Assembly (NCBI RefSeq): GCF_001422205.1
Contig: NZ_LMMJ01000009.1
Coordinates: forward strand, 248,001 to 312,000
Reading direction: 5' to 3'
DNA length: 64,000 nt
DNA from: Curtobacterium sp. Leaf261
GTDB lineage: Bacteria > Actinomycetota > Actinomycetes > Actinomycetales > Microbacteriaceae
In this document: piece by piece, positions 51,981 to 60,522 of the stretch
How the letters are laid out: every line of letters starts with the position of its first letter
How positions within the stretch are numbered: the first letter of the stretch is position 1
Translations under genes and position numbers: made by a program
The notes under the pieces: generated by a model
What the model saw: the letters and a program-made list of their open reading frames with translations, nothing else
Told to the model about the DNA's origin: nothing
Databases searched by the model: none

Positions 51981-52604
51981 CTAGACCTTGACGAGCCGGA
52001 GCCTGCTGAACCAGATCACCACGATGCTCAGCAGGGCGAAGAACACCGCGACCCCGACGCAGTACAGCGCGACCACGCCGTACCCGAGCGACGGGTCGAG
52101 GAACGGGTAGGGCACGAACCCGTCGGTGGCCCCGCGGATGAGGATCACGATCGTCCAGACGATCGGGTAGACCAGGAAGATCCAGATGCGCGACATCGTC
52201 AGACGGCCACGGTCCGAGAACAGCAGCCAGTCGAGGATCAGGTAGACCGGGCCGATCCGGTGCAGGATGTCGTTCGACCACTGGACGTTGAACGAGTTGT
52301 CCACCGTCCCGCCGACCAGCAGCGTGTTGTAGACCACGCCCGTGACGCCCATGTAGACCGTCGCCGCACCCCGCAGGAGCACCGTCCAGTCGGCCGATCC
52401 CCGACTCTGGCGGCGGCGTATCCCGACCACGACGGCCACCAGCAGCGCGACCGCGGCGATGATGTTCGACTGGATCGTGAAGTACCCGAAGAAGTTGAAG
52501 AAGTTGTACAGCGGGGACTGGACGGATCGGGCCCACTGCGCCGCGATCGCGATGATGATCGCGATGGCGACCACGAGCCGGAGGACGTTCACGACGGTGC
52601 GCAC
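51981..52604 (-). CDS. Pr6Pr family membrane protein
   Basis: 207 residues from GTG 52604. It has six predicted membrane segments, with 'NFFNFFGYFTIQSNIIAAV', 'YMGVTGVVYNTLL', 'HRIGPVYLILDWLLF' and 'YPIVWTIVILIRGATDGFVPYPFLDP', the pattern of the FAR-17a/AIG1-like Pr6Pr family of unknown function. TACTGT sits 6 bases before the GTG with no ribosome site, so the mRNA is probably leaderless. It runs toward the YqaJ gene and is separated from rplA by 102 bases. Confidence 0.87.
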   Translation of the reverse strand: MRTVVNVLRLVVAIAIIIAIAAQWARSVQSPLYNFFNFFGYFTIQSNIIAAVALLVAVVVGIRRRQSRGSADWTVLLRGAATVYMGVTGVVYNTLLVGGTVDNSFNVQWSNDILHRIGPVYLILDWLLFSDRGRLTMSRIWIFLVYPIVWTIVILIRGATDGFVPYPFLDPSLGYGVVALYCVGVAVFFALLSIVVIWFSRLRLVKV

Positions 52605-52610
52605 GGGCCA

Positions 52611-52616
52611 ACAGTA
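52611..52616 (-). promoter_or_regulatory. -10 element of the Pr6Pr gene (leaderless start)
   Basis: Minus-strand TACTGT, 6 bases before the GTG at 52604. Confidence 0.4.
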
Positions 52617-52636
52617 ACCGCACCCGGAAACACAGG

Positions 52637-52666
52637 AGGCCCGCACCGCCGAAGCGGTACGGGCCT
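52637..52666 (-). terminator. Terminator after rplA
   Basis: AGGCCCGNACCGC and GCGGTNCGGGCCT pair around CGAA, a UUCG/CGAA-type tetraloop, about 40 bases after the rplA stop. Confidence 0.75.
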
Positions 52667-52706
52667 GCCGTGGTGCGGTTGTCCGCCGCGCGGTGTCGAG
52701 CTGGTG

Positions 52707-53399
52707 CTAGCCGATGACGTTGACGTCGAGCGGGATGCCCGGGCCGAACGTGGTCGAGATGGCGCCCTTCATGACGTAGCGACCCTTCGAGGCGCTCGGC
52801 TTGAGGCGGACGACCTCGTCGAGTGCAGCGGTGAGGTTCTCGTCGAGCTGCTCCTCGGAGAACGAGGCCTTGCCCACGACGAAGTGCACGTTGGAGTGCT
52901 TGTCGACGCGGAACTCGATCTTGCCGCCCTTGATGTCGTTCACGGCCTGCGCGACGTTCGGGGTGACGGTGCCGGTCTTCGGGTTCGGCATGAGACCACG
53001 CGGGCCGAGGACCTTGCCGAGACGGCCGACCTTGCCCATGAGCTCCGGCGTCGAGACAGCCGAGTCGAAGGACGTGTAGCCGCCCGCGACCTTCTCGATG
53101 AGCTCGTCGCCACCGACCTCGTCGGCGCCGGCAGCGATCGCTGCCTCTGCCGCGGGGCCCGTCGCGAAGACGATGACACGGGCGGTCTTGCCGGTGCCGT
53201 GCGGGAGGATGACCGTGCCACGGACCATCTGGTCCGCCTTGCGCGGGTCGACGCCGAGCTTCAGTGCGACCTCGATGGTCGAGTCGAACTTGGCCGAACC
53301 CGTCTCGCGGGCCAGGTGCACGGCATCGGTCGGGGTGTAGAACGTGTCAGCCGCGATCTTCGCGGCCGCGGCCTGGTAGGCCTTGGACTTCTTCGCCAT
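52707..53399 (-). CDS. rplA: 50S ribosomal protein L1
   Basis: 230 residues, standard length. '[15 protein letters not shown]', '[27 protein letters not shown]', '[14 protein letters not shown]', '[19 protein letters not shown]' and '[15 protein letters not shown]' are L1 hallmarks. It binds 23S rRNA at the E-site stalk and can repress its own mRNA. The ATG at 53399 has AGGAGACACC upstream. It lies 71 bases downstream of rplK. Confidence 0.98.
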   Translation of the reverse strand: MAKKSKAYQAAAAKIAADTFYTPTDAVHLARETGSAKFDSTIEVALKLGVDPRKADQMVRGTVILPHGTGKTARVIVFATGPAAEAAIAAGADEVGGDELIEKVAGGYTSFDSAVSTPELMGKVGRLGKVLGPRGLMPNPKTGTVTPNVAQAVNDIKGGKIEFRVDKHSNVHFVVGKASFSEEQLDENLTAALDEVVRLKPSASKGRYVMKGAISTTFGPGIPLDVNVIG

Positions 53400-53470
53400 G
53401 GTGTCTCCTAAACGAGAGTGTGGTTGACGAGCCGGCGAGGCTCTCCCACAGAAGGAAGTGGAGGTCGCGC

Positions 53471-53902
53471 TTACGCTTCGACGGTGATGCCCATGGAACG
53501 GGCGGTGCCGGCGATGATCTTCGCCGCGGCGTCGATGTCGTTGGCGTTGAGGTCGGCCTGCTTGGTCTCGGCGATCTGACGGACCTGGTCCATCGAGATC
53601 TTGGCGACCTTGACCGTGTGGGGCGTGCCGGAGCCCTTCTGGACACCGGCGGCCTTCTTGATGAGCTCCGCGGCGGGCGGGGTCTTGAGGATGAACGTGA
53701 ACGAACGGTCCTCGTAGACGGTGATCTCGACCGGGATGACGTTGCCGCGCTGGGCCTCGGTCGCGGCGTTGTACGCCTTGCAGAACTCCATGATGTTGAC
53801 GCCGTGCTGACCGAGCGCGGGGCCGATCGGCGGTGCGGGGTTCGCGGCGCCGGCCTGGATCTGCAGCTTGATCAGACCCGTGACCTTCTTCTTCGCTGCC
53901 AT
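53471..53902 (-). CDS. rplK: 50S ribosomal protein L11
   Basis: 143 residues. '[35 protein letters not shown]' is the N-terminal proline-rich start, with 'FCKAYNAAT', '[25 protein letters not shown]' and the C-terminal rRNA-binding helices. It forms the GTPase-associated centre and is the target of thiopeptides. AGGAAGAGAC precedes the ATG. It follows nusG after 126 bases. Confidence 0.98.
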   Translation of the reverse strand: MAAKKKVTGLIKLQIQAGAANPAPPIGPALGQHGVNIMEFCKAYNAATEAQRGNVIPVEITVYEDRSFTFILKTPPAAELIKKAAGVQKGSGTPHTVKVAKISMDQVRQIAETKQADLNANDIDAAAKIIAGTARSMGITVEA

Positions 53903-54028
53903 GTCTCTTCCTCACTTCTGGTGATCGAACGCACGGGGACCCGTGCACTCTCCCGCTCGCCGGGGGCCCCGGACGGCGGTGACGAGCCGCGCGCGCCGAA
54001 GCGTGCGGACCCAAACTCGAGAATCTTA

Positions 54029-55264
54029 CTACAGCTTGGTGACCTGGTCGAAGCTGAGCTCGACCGGGGTCTCACGCTCGAACAGCGACACGAGCACGGT
54101 GAGCTTGCCGCTCTCCGGCTTGATCTCCGAGATCGACCCGGGGAGACCCGCGAACGAGCCCTCCTTGATCGTGATCGTCTCGCCGACCTCGAAGTCGACC
54201 TCGGCCGGGGTGACGCGCTGTGCGGTCGCCCCGCCCTTGGCGCCGCCCTTGACCGGTGCCGGCTCGGCGACCTGGACGAGGGACTTCAGCATGCCGAACG
54301 CCTCGTCGAAGCGGAGCGGCGTCGGGTTGTGCGCGTTGCCCACGAAGCCCGTGACTCCGGGCGTGTGGCGGACGACCGACCAGCTGTCCTCGTTGAGGTC
54401 CATGCGGACGAGCACGTACCCGGGGATCCGGACGCGCGTGACGAGCTTGCGCTGCCCGTTCTTGATCTCGACGACGTCCTCCATCGGGACCTCGACCTGG
54501 TAGATGTAGTCCTCCATCGTGAGCGAGACCATCCGGTTCTCGATGTTGGACTTCACGCGGCGCTCGAAGCCCGCGTACGAGTGGATGACGTACCACTTGC
54601 CGGGCTTCATGCGGAGCTCGACCTTGAAGGCGTCGTACGGGTCGGCCTCGGGGGCGTCCTCGTCCTCGCCGACGACGTGCTCGACGACGGTCTGGCCCTC
54701 GGACAGGACGGTCTCGTCCTCGGGGGCGATCGCACCGGCGGGGGTGTCCTCGACCGGCTCGCCCACGGCGTCGAACGCGACGGGCCCGTCCTCGGTCGCC
54801 ACGGCACCGACGGCGTCGTCGAGCTCGGTGGCGTCCTCGTCGTCGAGCTCGGTGGTTCCGGCGGAGTCCGCGTCGTCGTCCAGGGCGTCCGCGGCCTCGT
54901 CGGCGGCGATGTCGGCGTCGGCGGCTGCTGCGTCGCCGTCGACCTGCTCCTGCTCGACCTCGAGCTCGTCCTCGTCCTCGACGGCCTCGACCGCGGCCTC
55001 CGCCTCGTCGGCGGTGTCGATCTCGAGGGCGTCGTCCACGATCGCGTCGGCCTCCGGGTCGTTCGACTCGGCGAGAGCGTCGAGCGTGGCGTCGAGGTCG
55101 TCGTCGCCGGAGGAGTCGGACTCGATGCCCATGGCGCGCTCCTCGGCCGACTCGACCGAGCGCTCGTCACCGGTCTCGACGTCGCCCTCCTGGTTCTCCT
55201 CGACCTCGGAGGACTGTTCTGCAGCGGTCGCGAGGTCGATGTCGTCGCGGGAGGTGTCAGACAC
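54029..55264 (-). CDS. nusG: Transcription termination/antitermination factor NusG with long acidic extension
   Basis: 411 residues from GTG 55264 (GGAAAG upstream). Residues 1 to about 222 are Asp/Glu/Ala-rich low-complexity sequence without a known fold. The NGN domain (about 223-335) starts '[22 protein letters not shown]' in pattern and has '[15 protein letters not shown]' and '[12 protein letters not shown]'; the KOW domain at the end has '[18 protein letters not shown]' and '[14 protein letters not shown]'. The usual length is 180-250; actinobacterial NusG often has an acidic N-terminus but this one is very long. It binds RNA polymerase and couples transcription with translation. Confidence 0.96.
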   Translation of the reverse strand: MSDTSRDDIDLATAAEQSSEVEENQEGDVETGDERSVESAEERAMGIESDSSGDDDLDATLDALAESNDPEADAIVDDALEIDTADEAEAAVEAVEDEDELEVEQEQVDGDAAAADADIAADEAADALDDDADSAGTTELDDEDATELDDAVGAVATEDGPVAFDAVGEPVEDTPAGAIAPEDETVLSEGQTVVEHVVGEDEDAPEADPYDAFKVELRMKPGKWYVIHSYAGFERRVKSNIENRMVSLTMEDYIYQVEVPMEDVVEIKNGQRKLVTRVRIPGYVLVRMDLNEDSWSVVRHTPGVTGFVGNAHNPTPLRFDEAFGMLKSLVQVAEPAPVKGGAKGGATAQRVTPAEVDFEVGETITIKEGSFAGLPGSISEIKPESGKLTVLVSLFERETPVELSFDQVTKL

Positions 55265-55376
55265 TGTCGGTACTTTCCGTTCGGTGTGGCGGTTCGGGCT
55301 GTCGGGTGAGATGGAGTCGGCCCCTGTCAGCACGCAGCGCCTCGGTCGAGGTCGGCGGGCTGCGCGCGGCCGGACG

Positions 55377-55655
55377 TCAGGAGGTCGGGCCGTTGCCGAA
55401 CACGTAGCCGACGCCGAGCCCGAACACGAAGTCGAGGACGGACACGAGCAGCATCATCACGAGGACGAACACCAGCACGACGCCCGTGTAGCTGAAGAGC
55501 TCCTTGCGCGTCGGCGTCACGACCTTGCGGAGTTCGCCGAGCACCTGGCGGATGAACAGCACGATCCCGGCGAACGGGCCACGACGCTTGTCACGGTCCT
55601 GCTTCGCCTGGGCGACGACGTCATCAGCCGTCGTCTCCATGTCTCGTCTCGCCAC
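55377..55655 (-). CDS. secE: Preprotein translocase subunit SecE
   Basis: 92 residues from GTG 55655 (AAAGG 7 bases upstream; an ATG five codons later is possible). The amphipathic helix '[20 protein letters not shown]' and the single membrane helix '[26 protein letters not shown]' are the SecE signature. It clamps SecY in the Sec translocon. It lies between tRNA-Trp and nusG, the conserved position in bacteria. Confidence 0.95.
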   Translation of the reverse strand: MARRDMETTADDVVAQAKQDRDKRRGPFAGIVLFIRQVLGELRKVVTPTRKELFSYTGVVLVFVLVMMLLVSVLDFVFGLGVGYVFGNGPTS

Positions 55656-55696
55656 AACATGCCTTTCGTCGGCAGGAGATCTGCCATTCAGCAGGG

Positions 55697-55722
55697 CGGC
55701 CCGCACGGGTTCGTGCGGGCCG
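55697..55722 (-). terminator. Hairpin between tRNA-Trp and secE
   Basis: CGGCCCGCACG and CGTGCGGGCCG are perfect complements around a 4-base loop, 5 bases after the tRNA 3' end. It may terminate part of the tRNA transcripts or mark processing. Confidence 0.6.
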
Positions 55723-55727
55723 AGCTG

Positions 55728-55800
55728 CAGGGCGGACAGGACTTGAACCTGCAACCTGCGGTTTTGGAGACCGCTGCTCTACCAATTGAGCCACCGCCCT
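55728..55800 (-). tRNA. tRNA-Trp (anticodon CCA)
   Basis: The minus strand reads AGGGCGGTGGCTCAATTGGT...CTCCAAAACC...GGTTCAAGTCCTGTCCGCCCTG. The acceptor stem AGGGCGG/CCGCCCT, the anticodon loop CTCCAAA (CCA) and the T loop TTCAAGT are clear. CCA is not encoded. Confidence 0.95.
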
Positions 55801-55980
55801 TCGGGAGACGATCCGGCCTGCGTGAGCCGAACCTGTGTTCCCAGGGTGGGTGTGAAGCCCATCCCCGTCGGCGAACTAGCGCGCGACGACACGGCGGACT
55901 TCGACCACCGCAGATCAGTGTACGGGAGGGCGCGTGATGGTGTCCACTTGACGGACTGTCGCGTGTCCCGACCGGGCCTG

Positions 55981-55997
55981 TCGTGCCTCCAGTCCGC
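55981..55997. repeat. Half-copy of the GGACGGGAGGC palindrome family
   Basis: TCGTGCCTCCAGTCCGC lies just before the -10 of the aminotransferase gene. Confidence 0.4.
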
Positions 55998-56002
55998 TTC
56001 GC

Positions 56003-56008
56003 TAGGCT
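56003..56008 (+). promoter_or_regulatory. -10 element of the aminotransferase gene (leaderless start)
   Basis: TAGGCT, 7 bases before the GTG at 56016, with no ribosome site between. Confidence 0.5.
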
Positions 56009-56015
56009 GGCGGGC

Positions 56016-57227
56016 GTGAACCGAGAAGCCGCCTCGTCAGCCCGAATCGCCCGCCGCATCGCCGCCATCGCGGAGTCCGCCACCCTCAAGGTGGACGCGA
56101 AGGCCAAGGCGCTCAAGGCGGACGGGCGCGCGATCGTGTCGTTCGCGGCCGGTGAGCCCGACTTCGCGACCCCGGACCACGTGGTCGAGGCCGCCGTCTC
56201 GGCGGCCCGCGACCCGAAGAACCACCACTACACGCCGGCCGTCGGGCTCCCCGAGCTCCGACAGGCCATCGCGGACAAGACCGCCAGGGTGAGCGGTGCG
56301 ACCGTCGAGCCCTCGCAGGTCATCGTCACCAACGGCGGCAAGCAGGCGGTCTACGAGGCCTTCGCCACGATCGTCGACGAGGGCGACGAGGTCCTCCTCC
56401 CCGCGCCGTACTGGACGACCTACCCCGAGGCCATCCGGCTCGCGGGCGGCTCCCCCGTCGAGGTCTTCGCCGGCAGCGACCAGGGCTACCTCGTCACGGT
56501 CGAGCAGCTCGAGGCCGCCCGCACCCCGCGGACCAAGGCGCTGCTGTTCTGCTCGCCATCGAACCCGACCGGGGCGGTGTACTCCCCCGAGCAGACGAAG
56601 GCCATCGGCGAGTGGGCGCTCGAGCACGGCATCTGGGTGATCAGCGACGAGATCTACCAGGACCTCGTGTACGACGGCGTCGTCGCGACGGGCATCCTGG
56701 CCGCCGTCCCGGAGCTCGCGGACACGACGATCCTCGTCAACGGTGTGGCGAAGACCTACGCGATGACCGGCTGGCGCGTCGGGTGGTTCATCGGCCCGGC
56801 GGACGCCGTCGCCGCCGCGTCGAACCTGCAGTCGCACCTGTCGTCGAACGTGTCGAACGTGTCGCAGCGCGCCGCCATCGCCGCCCTGACCGGTCCGCAG
56901 GAGCCCGTCCTCGCGATGCGGGAGGCCTTCGACCGCCGTCGCAAGCTCATCGTCGAGGGCCTCAACGCGATCCCCGGGTTCGTCACACCGACGCCCGAGG
57001 GTGCCTTCTACGTCTACCCCGACGTCACGGCGCTGCTCGGCCGCGAGTGGAAGGGCCGGCAGGTCGACACGTCGCTCGAGCTCGCGGACCTGATCCTCGA
57101 GGAGGCCGAGGTCGCTGCGGTCCCCGGCGAGGCGTTCGGCCCGAGCGGGTACCTGCGGTTCTCGTACGCCCTGGGCGACGACGACATCCGCGAGGGCGTC
57201 GCGCGCCTGCAGCGCCTGTTCGGCTGA
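56016..57227 (+). CDS. Pyridoxal phosphate-dependent aminotransferase (aspartate aminotransferase type)
   Basis: 403 residues. Class I/II fold: '[21 protein letters not shown]', '[15 protein letters not shown]', '[16 protein letters not shown]', '[17 protein letters not shown]', '[15 protein letters not shown]', '[15 protein letters not shown]', Schiff-base Lys in '[16 protein letters not shown]', and C-terminal Arg in '[12 protein letters not shown]'. It is closest to the Ib-type aspartate/prephenate aminotransferases. The start is GTG 56016, probably leaderless. It stands beside tRNA-Trp and opposite murB, its conserved location in Microbacteriaceae-like genomes (inference). Confidence 0.93.
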   Translation: MNREAASSARIARRIAAIAESATLKVDAKAKALKADGRAIVSFAAGEPDFATPDHVVEAAVSAARDPKNHHYTPAVGLPELRQAIADKTARVSGATVEPSQVIVTNGGKQAVYEAFATIVDEGDEVLLPAPYWTTYPEAIRLAGGSPVEVFAGSDQGYLVTVEQLEAARTPRTKALLFCSPSNPTGAVYSPEQTKAIGEWALEHGIWVISDEIYQDLVYDGVVATGILAAVPELADTTILVNGVAKTYAMTGWRVGWFIGPADAVAAASNLQSHLSSNVSNVSQRAAIAALTGPQEPVLAMREAFDRRRKLIVEGLNAIPGFVTPTPEGAFYVYPDVTALLGREWKGRQVDTSLELADLILEEAEVAAVPGEAFGPSGYLRFSYALGDDDIREGVARLQRLFG

Positions 57228-57491
57228 CCCCGTTCCCTCGTTGGGGTGTTCTGAACACGGCGGTCCAGTGCGAACACGCGGATGTGGGTGTTCCGGATGG
57301 ACGCGCGTGTGCAGGACACGGCGCGTGTGCGGGACACGGACTGGAGGCGCGGCGCGGGTCCGCCCCGCCGGCCCGGCCGGGCGCGTGTGCAGGACACGAA
57401 CGGGAGGCTCGGCCCGGGTCCGCCTCGCAGGCCCGGCTCCGCAGTCGGCCCGGCCCGGCGCGGCCCGATGCATGTGCAGGGCCCGCGCGGG
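57228..57491. repeat. Repeat cluster between the aminotransferase and murB
   Basis: No gene. It holds GGTGTTCTGAACACG (57246, the 44385 family), CGCGTGTGCAGGACACG three times (57304, 57323, 57381), GGACTGGAGGCGCGG (57338) and GAACGGGAGGCTCGG (57398) of the palindrome family, and GGTCCGCC(C/T)CGC(C/A)GGCCCGGC twice. The genes on both sides end here, so it acts as a convergent-end spacer. Confidence 0.8.
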
Positions 57492-58670
57492 TCAGGCGCT
57501 GAAGTCGCCGACCAGGACCGGCTCCGGCACGAGGCTCACGCCGAAGCGGCTCAGCACCATCGCCTGCACGTAGCGGGCGAGCTCGGCGACCTCGGCCGCC
57601 GTGGCACCCCCGCGGTTCGTGAGCGCGAGGGTGTGCTTCGACGAGATCGCGGCGTGCGACCCCGCGACGGCGTACCCGCGATGGACACCGGCGTGCTCGA
57701 TGAGCCACGCTGCGCTCAGCTTCACGAGGTCGTCCTCGGGTGCGACGGGGGCGGGGGGTGCGGCCGGTGTGGTGCCGAGCGGGACGACGGACGGCGCTGC
57801 CTCCGGTCCGATCGGCCACTGCGGCGCCTCGGCCGGCAGGGTCGCGGCGAACGGCCTCGACACGATCGGGTTCGTGAAGAACGACCCGGCGCTCGAGGTG
57901 TCGGAATCGTCGGGGTCGAGGACCATGCCCTTCGACGCCCGGAGCGTGAGGACTGCTCGTCGGACGTCCTCCGGCGGCACCAGCGCACCGAGTTCGACCC
58001 CGAGCGATGACGCGAGCTGCGCGTAGCGGACCGGGACGCCGGCGCCGGCAGTGGTGCGACCGAGGGTGAACTCGACCGTGAGCACGACCCCGCGTCGACC
58101 GTGCTTCAGCGTGCTCGTGCGGTACCCGAGCTCGAGGTCGGTCGCCGGCAGCCAGGCGCGGACGCCCGTCTCGGCGTCGAGGAACTCGACCGCCGTCAGG
58201 ACGTCGGCGACCTCGGCGCCGTAGGCACCGATGTTCTGGACCGGGCTGGCACCGGTGCTTCCCGGGATGCCGGCCAGGGCCTCCAGTCCGGTCCATCCGT
58301 TCCGGACGGTCGTCGTGACCAGACCGTCCCAGGGTTCGCCGGCGGCGACGTGCACGCGGACCTCGTCCGCGGTCTCGGCGACCACGTCGATGCCACGGGT
58401 GCGGACGAGCACCGCGGCCCCGTCGAAGCCGTCGTCCGCGACGAGGAGGTTGCTCCCGCCACCGACGACCATCCAGTCCTCGCCGCCGGCCCAGAGGTCC
58501 TGCAGCACGGCGACGAGGTCGTCGGTGGATGCCGGGACGAGCACGCGGGCCGCCGGGCCGCCGACGCGGAGGGTCGTCAGGTCCGCGAAGGTCGGGGCGG
58601 TTGTCGGACCGGTGTCGGTTCCCGGATCGCTCCCCGGATGCGGGGCCGGACCGCGCTCTGGCGTGCTCAC
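57492..58670 (-). CDS. murB: UDP-N-acetylmuramate dehydrogenase
   Basis: 392 residues. The FAD domain has 'TTLRVGGPA', 'VGGGSNLLVADDGFDG', 'AGEPWDGLV' and 'GLEALAGIPGSTGASPVQNIGAYGAEV' (conserved Ser/Gly/Tyr of the active site), and the C-terminal part has 'LGYRTSTLKH', 'SAGSFFTNPIV', 'KLSAAWLIEHAGV' and 'SSKHTLALTNRG'. It reduces enolpyruvyl-UDP-GlcNAc with NADPH for peptidoglycan. A Pro-rich insert lies at about 290-320. The GTG start overlaps the MaoC stop (GTGA), so it is translated with the dehydratase genes. Confidence 0.96.
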   Translation of the reverse strand: MSTPERGPAPHPGSDPGTDTGPTTAPTFADLTTLRVGGPAARVLVPASTDDLVAVLQDLWAGGEDWMVVGGGSNLLVADDGFDGAAVLVRTRGIDVVAETADEVRVHVAAGEPWDGLVTTTVRNGWTGLEALAGIPGSTGASPVQNIGAYGAEVADVLTAVEFLDAETGVRAWLPATDLELGYRTSTLKHGRRGVVLTVEFTLGRTTAGAGVPVRYAQLASSLGVELGALVPPEDVRRAVLTLRASKGMVLDPDDSDTSSAGSFFTNPIVSRPFAATLPAEAPQWPIGPEAAPSVVPLGTTPAAPPAPVAPEDDLVKLSAAWLIEHAGVHRGYAVAGSHAAISSKHTLALTNRGGATAAEVAELARYVQAMVLSRFGVSLVPEPVLVGDFSA

Positions 58671-59152
58671 GCGGTGCGGAACCGGACCGTGACCTGGGCC
58701 TTGCCGAGCACCGTCTGGTCGGCGGCCTTGACGGTCAGGTCGATCCGCTCGGGGACGCCGTCGTCGCGGACGGTGCCGACCTTGGCGGAGACGGACACGG
58801 TCGCGCCGTGCTCGGGGTCGACGACCACGGGACGGGTGAAGCGCACGCCGTACTCGCTGACGAACCCGTCGGCGCCGAGCCAGTCCGCGACCGGCTGGAC
58901 CGCGAGGCCCATCGTGAGCATCCCGTGCGCGAGGACGCCGGGGAGACCGACCGACCGGGCGACGTCGTCGCGGTAGTGGATCGGGTTGAAGTCGCCGGAC
59001 GCCCCCGCGTAGCGGACGAGGGAGTCGCGGGTCAGGTGGACCTCACGCTCCGCGATGACGGTGCCGACGGCGAGCGGTGTGCCGGCGGTGTCGGTGGCGG
59101 TGGCGGTGTCGGCGGGAGCGGACGTGCCCGCGGGGACCTGTGACGCGCTCAT
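58667..59152 (-). CDS. MaoC-type (R)-specific dehydratase (HadB-like)
   Basis: 161 residues. The hot-dog fold hydratase 2 motif is 'YAGASGDFNPIHYRDDVARSVGLPGVLAHGMLTMGL', with the Asp-x-x-x-x-His pair of the active site. It is the catalytic partner of the hadA-like protein and may form the (3R)-hydroxyacyl dehydratase of lipid synthesis. The N-terminal 25 residues are Thr/Ala-rich. It starts in ATGA overlap with the upstream gene and stops in GTGA overlap with murB. Confidence 0.9.
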   Translation of the reverse strand: MSASQVPAGTSAPADTATATDTAGTPLAVGTVIAEREVHLTRDSLVRYAGASGDFNPIHYRDDVARSVGLPGVLAHGMLTMGLAVQPVADWLGADGFVSEYGVRFTRPVVVDPEHGATVSVSAKVGTVRDDGVPERIDLTVKAADQTVLGKAQVTVRFRTA

Positions 59153-59610
59153 GCTGCTGCCTCGTCGTCGTCGGCCCGCACGACCAGGGTGGAGACGGCG
59201 GTGACGACGTGCGCACCGTCCGCGTCGACGATCTCCGACTCCGCGGTCACCATCGCGTTGCCGCCGAGGGTCTTCACGCCGGTCACCGTGAGGGTCGCGG
59301 TGAGCTCGTCACCGGCGACGATCGGACGGTCGTAGCGGAACCGCTGCTCGCCGTGGACCACACGTGCGAAGTCGATCCCGGCGCTCGGCTCGGCGAGGAG
59401 CTGCGCGAGGGTCGCCTCCTGCACGACGACCGCGAACGTCGACGGCGCGACGACGTCGGCGTGGCCCGCGGCGCGAGCGGCCTCCGGGTCGAGGTGGACG
59501 GGGTTGGTCGCGAAGACGGCCGCGGCGAACTCGCGGACCTTCTCTCGACCGACGAGGTACGGTGCGGTCGGCGGGAACGTCCTGCCGACGAGCTCGGGGT
59601 TCACTGACAC
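59149..59610 (-). CDS. FAS1-type dehydratase N-terminal-like protein (HadA-like)
   Basis: 153 residues from GTG 59610; the longer ORF upstream is not coding. 'NPELVGRTFPPTAPYLVGREKVREFAAAVF' and 'APSTFAVVVQEATLAQLL' with 'ERFRYDRPIVAGDELTATLTV'-like text are the FAS1_DH/MaoC-N hot-dog family, usually the non-catalytic partner of a MaoC hydratase. In mycobacteria hadA-hadB also precede tRNA-Trp, secE and nusG, and the same order holds here with murB and an aminotransferase inserted. TAGACT lies 7 bases before the GTG (leaderless). Confidence 0.88.
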   Translation of the reverse strand: MSVNPELVGRTFPPTAPYLVGREKVREFAAAVFATNPVHLDPEAARAAGHADVVAPSTFAVVVQEATLAQLLAEPSAGIDFARVVHGEQRFRYDRPIVAGDELTATLTVTGVKTLGGNAMVTAESEIVDADGAHVVTAVSTLVVRADDDEAAA

Positions 59611-59617
59611 GACAGGC

Positions 59618-59623
59618 AGTCTA
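59618..59623 (-). promoter_or_regulatory. -10 element of the hadA-hadB-murB operon
   Basis: Minus-strand TAGACT, 7 bases before the GTG at 59610. Confidence 0.45.
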
Positions 59624-59785
59624 GCGAGCGGGACCCGGCGGAGGACGGTCGGACCGGCGCCGCCGCGATCGTTCCTTGCCTGAGTGGGGCCTCCCCCTGC
59701 TACGGTCATTTCCCTGAGAAAAGGTCGGCTATGCTCGGGGGTCACCGACGTCGTGGGGGCATCGGGCGAGGCGAGGGGGCGCGCG

Positions 59786-60193
59786 GTGCAGGTCGTGGAC
59801 TTCGTGGTGCACGGGAACTCGTCCGACGACGCCGTCCGGACCGCCCGCGCGATCCTCGCCGGACACGGGTTCTCGGTCGCCGGGACACCGGCGGGGCTGG
59901 TCGTCGCGACGCGCGGGAACCGCATGCTCACCGTGGCCCTCGGTGCGTTCGTCCCTGCTGACCGGCACTGGCAGCGGCTGATCCTGGAGCGCGTCGGGCC
60001 GGACCCTGTGGGCACGGCTCCGGGACGACACACGGTCACGCTCCGGCTCCGGGCGCACCACGGTGGCGCTGCCGTTGCGGCGGGGTCGGTGCAGCGCTCG
60101 CGGACCTCGAGCGTGTTCCGGCAGGTGGCCGACCGCATCGCGACGACCCTCATCGCCGGCGGGCAGCTCGTCGCGCGGCACGACCAGCACTGA
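59786..60193 (+). CDS. Small conserved-type protein of unknown function
   Basis: 135 residues from GTG 59786, chosen because GAGGGG lies 7 bases upstream; the ORF begins at 59684 but passes through a likely promoter (TATGCT at 59730-59735). The protein starts 'VQVVDFVVHGNSSDDAVRTAR', has 'ILAGHGFSVAGTPAGLVVATRGNRMLTVALGAF' and ends 'ADRIATTLIAGGQLVARHDQ'. It has no signal peptide, membrane segment or known motif that I recognise; alpha/beta composition suggests a small soluble fold. It is divergent from hadA. Confidence 0.65.
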   Translation: MQVVDFVVHGNSSDDAVRTARAILAGHGFSVAGTPAGLVVATRGNRMLTVALGAFVPADRHWQRLILERVGPDPVGTAPGRHTVTLRLRAHHGGAAVAAGSVQRSRTSSVFRQVADRIATTLIAGGQLVARHDQH

Positions 60194-60222
60194 GCGGGCC
60201 CGGGCGCGGGCGGCCGCGGGTG

Positions 60223-60460
60223 TCCGTTTGCCCGCAGAGCGACAAACTCGCGGTCAATCACCCCCGGATCGGTCGGTTCACGGCCAAACCGACAGCCCCA
60301 TGCCGGGCGGGCTCGGCCGGGCGGGCTCGGCCGGGGCGGGCTCGGCCGGGGCGGGCAGAGCAGCCGGGGCCGTTTGCCGGCAAAGCGACGAGATCACGGG
60401 GAAACGCGCGCCAAACGGTCGCTTTGCGGGCAAAGCGACAAACCCGGGGCGAGCGCGTGG
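60223..60460. repeat. Repeat-filled intergenic region, TTTGCCGGCAAAGCGAC family
   Basis: Several inverted repeats of one family: GTTTGCCCGCAGAGCGACAA (60226), CGGTTCACGGCCAAACCGACA (60273), CCGTTTGCCGGCAAAGCGAC (60370) and the perfect GTCGCTTTGC-GG-GCAAAGCGAC (60418-60439). Between them a 16-bp CGGGCTCGGCCGGGG unit repeats three times. The whole 60194-60522 stretch has no gene. Confidence 0.85.
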
Positions 60461-60522
60461 GTGGGCGGGTGGGTGAGCCGGCAGGGAGTGGGCAGGCGGA
60501 CAGGCGCCCACCCGGCCAGCCC

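Noticed and set aside
60223-60460. CRISPR array
   Set aside because: Units are inverted and vary, spacers have unequal lengths, and no cas genes are present.
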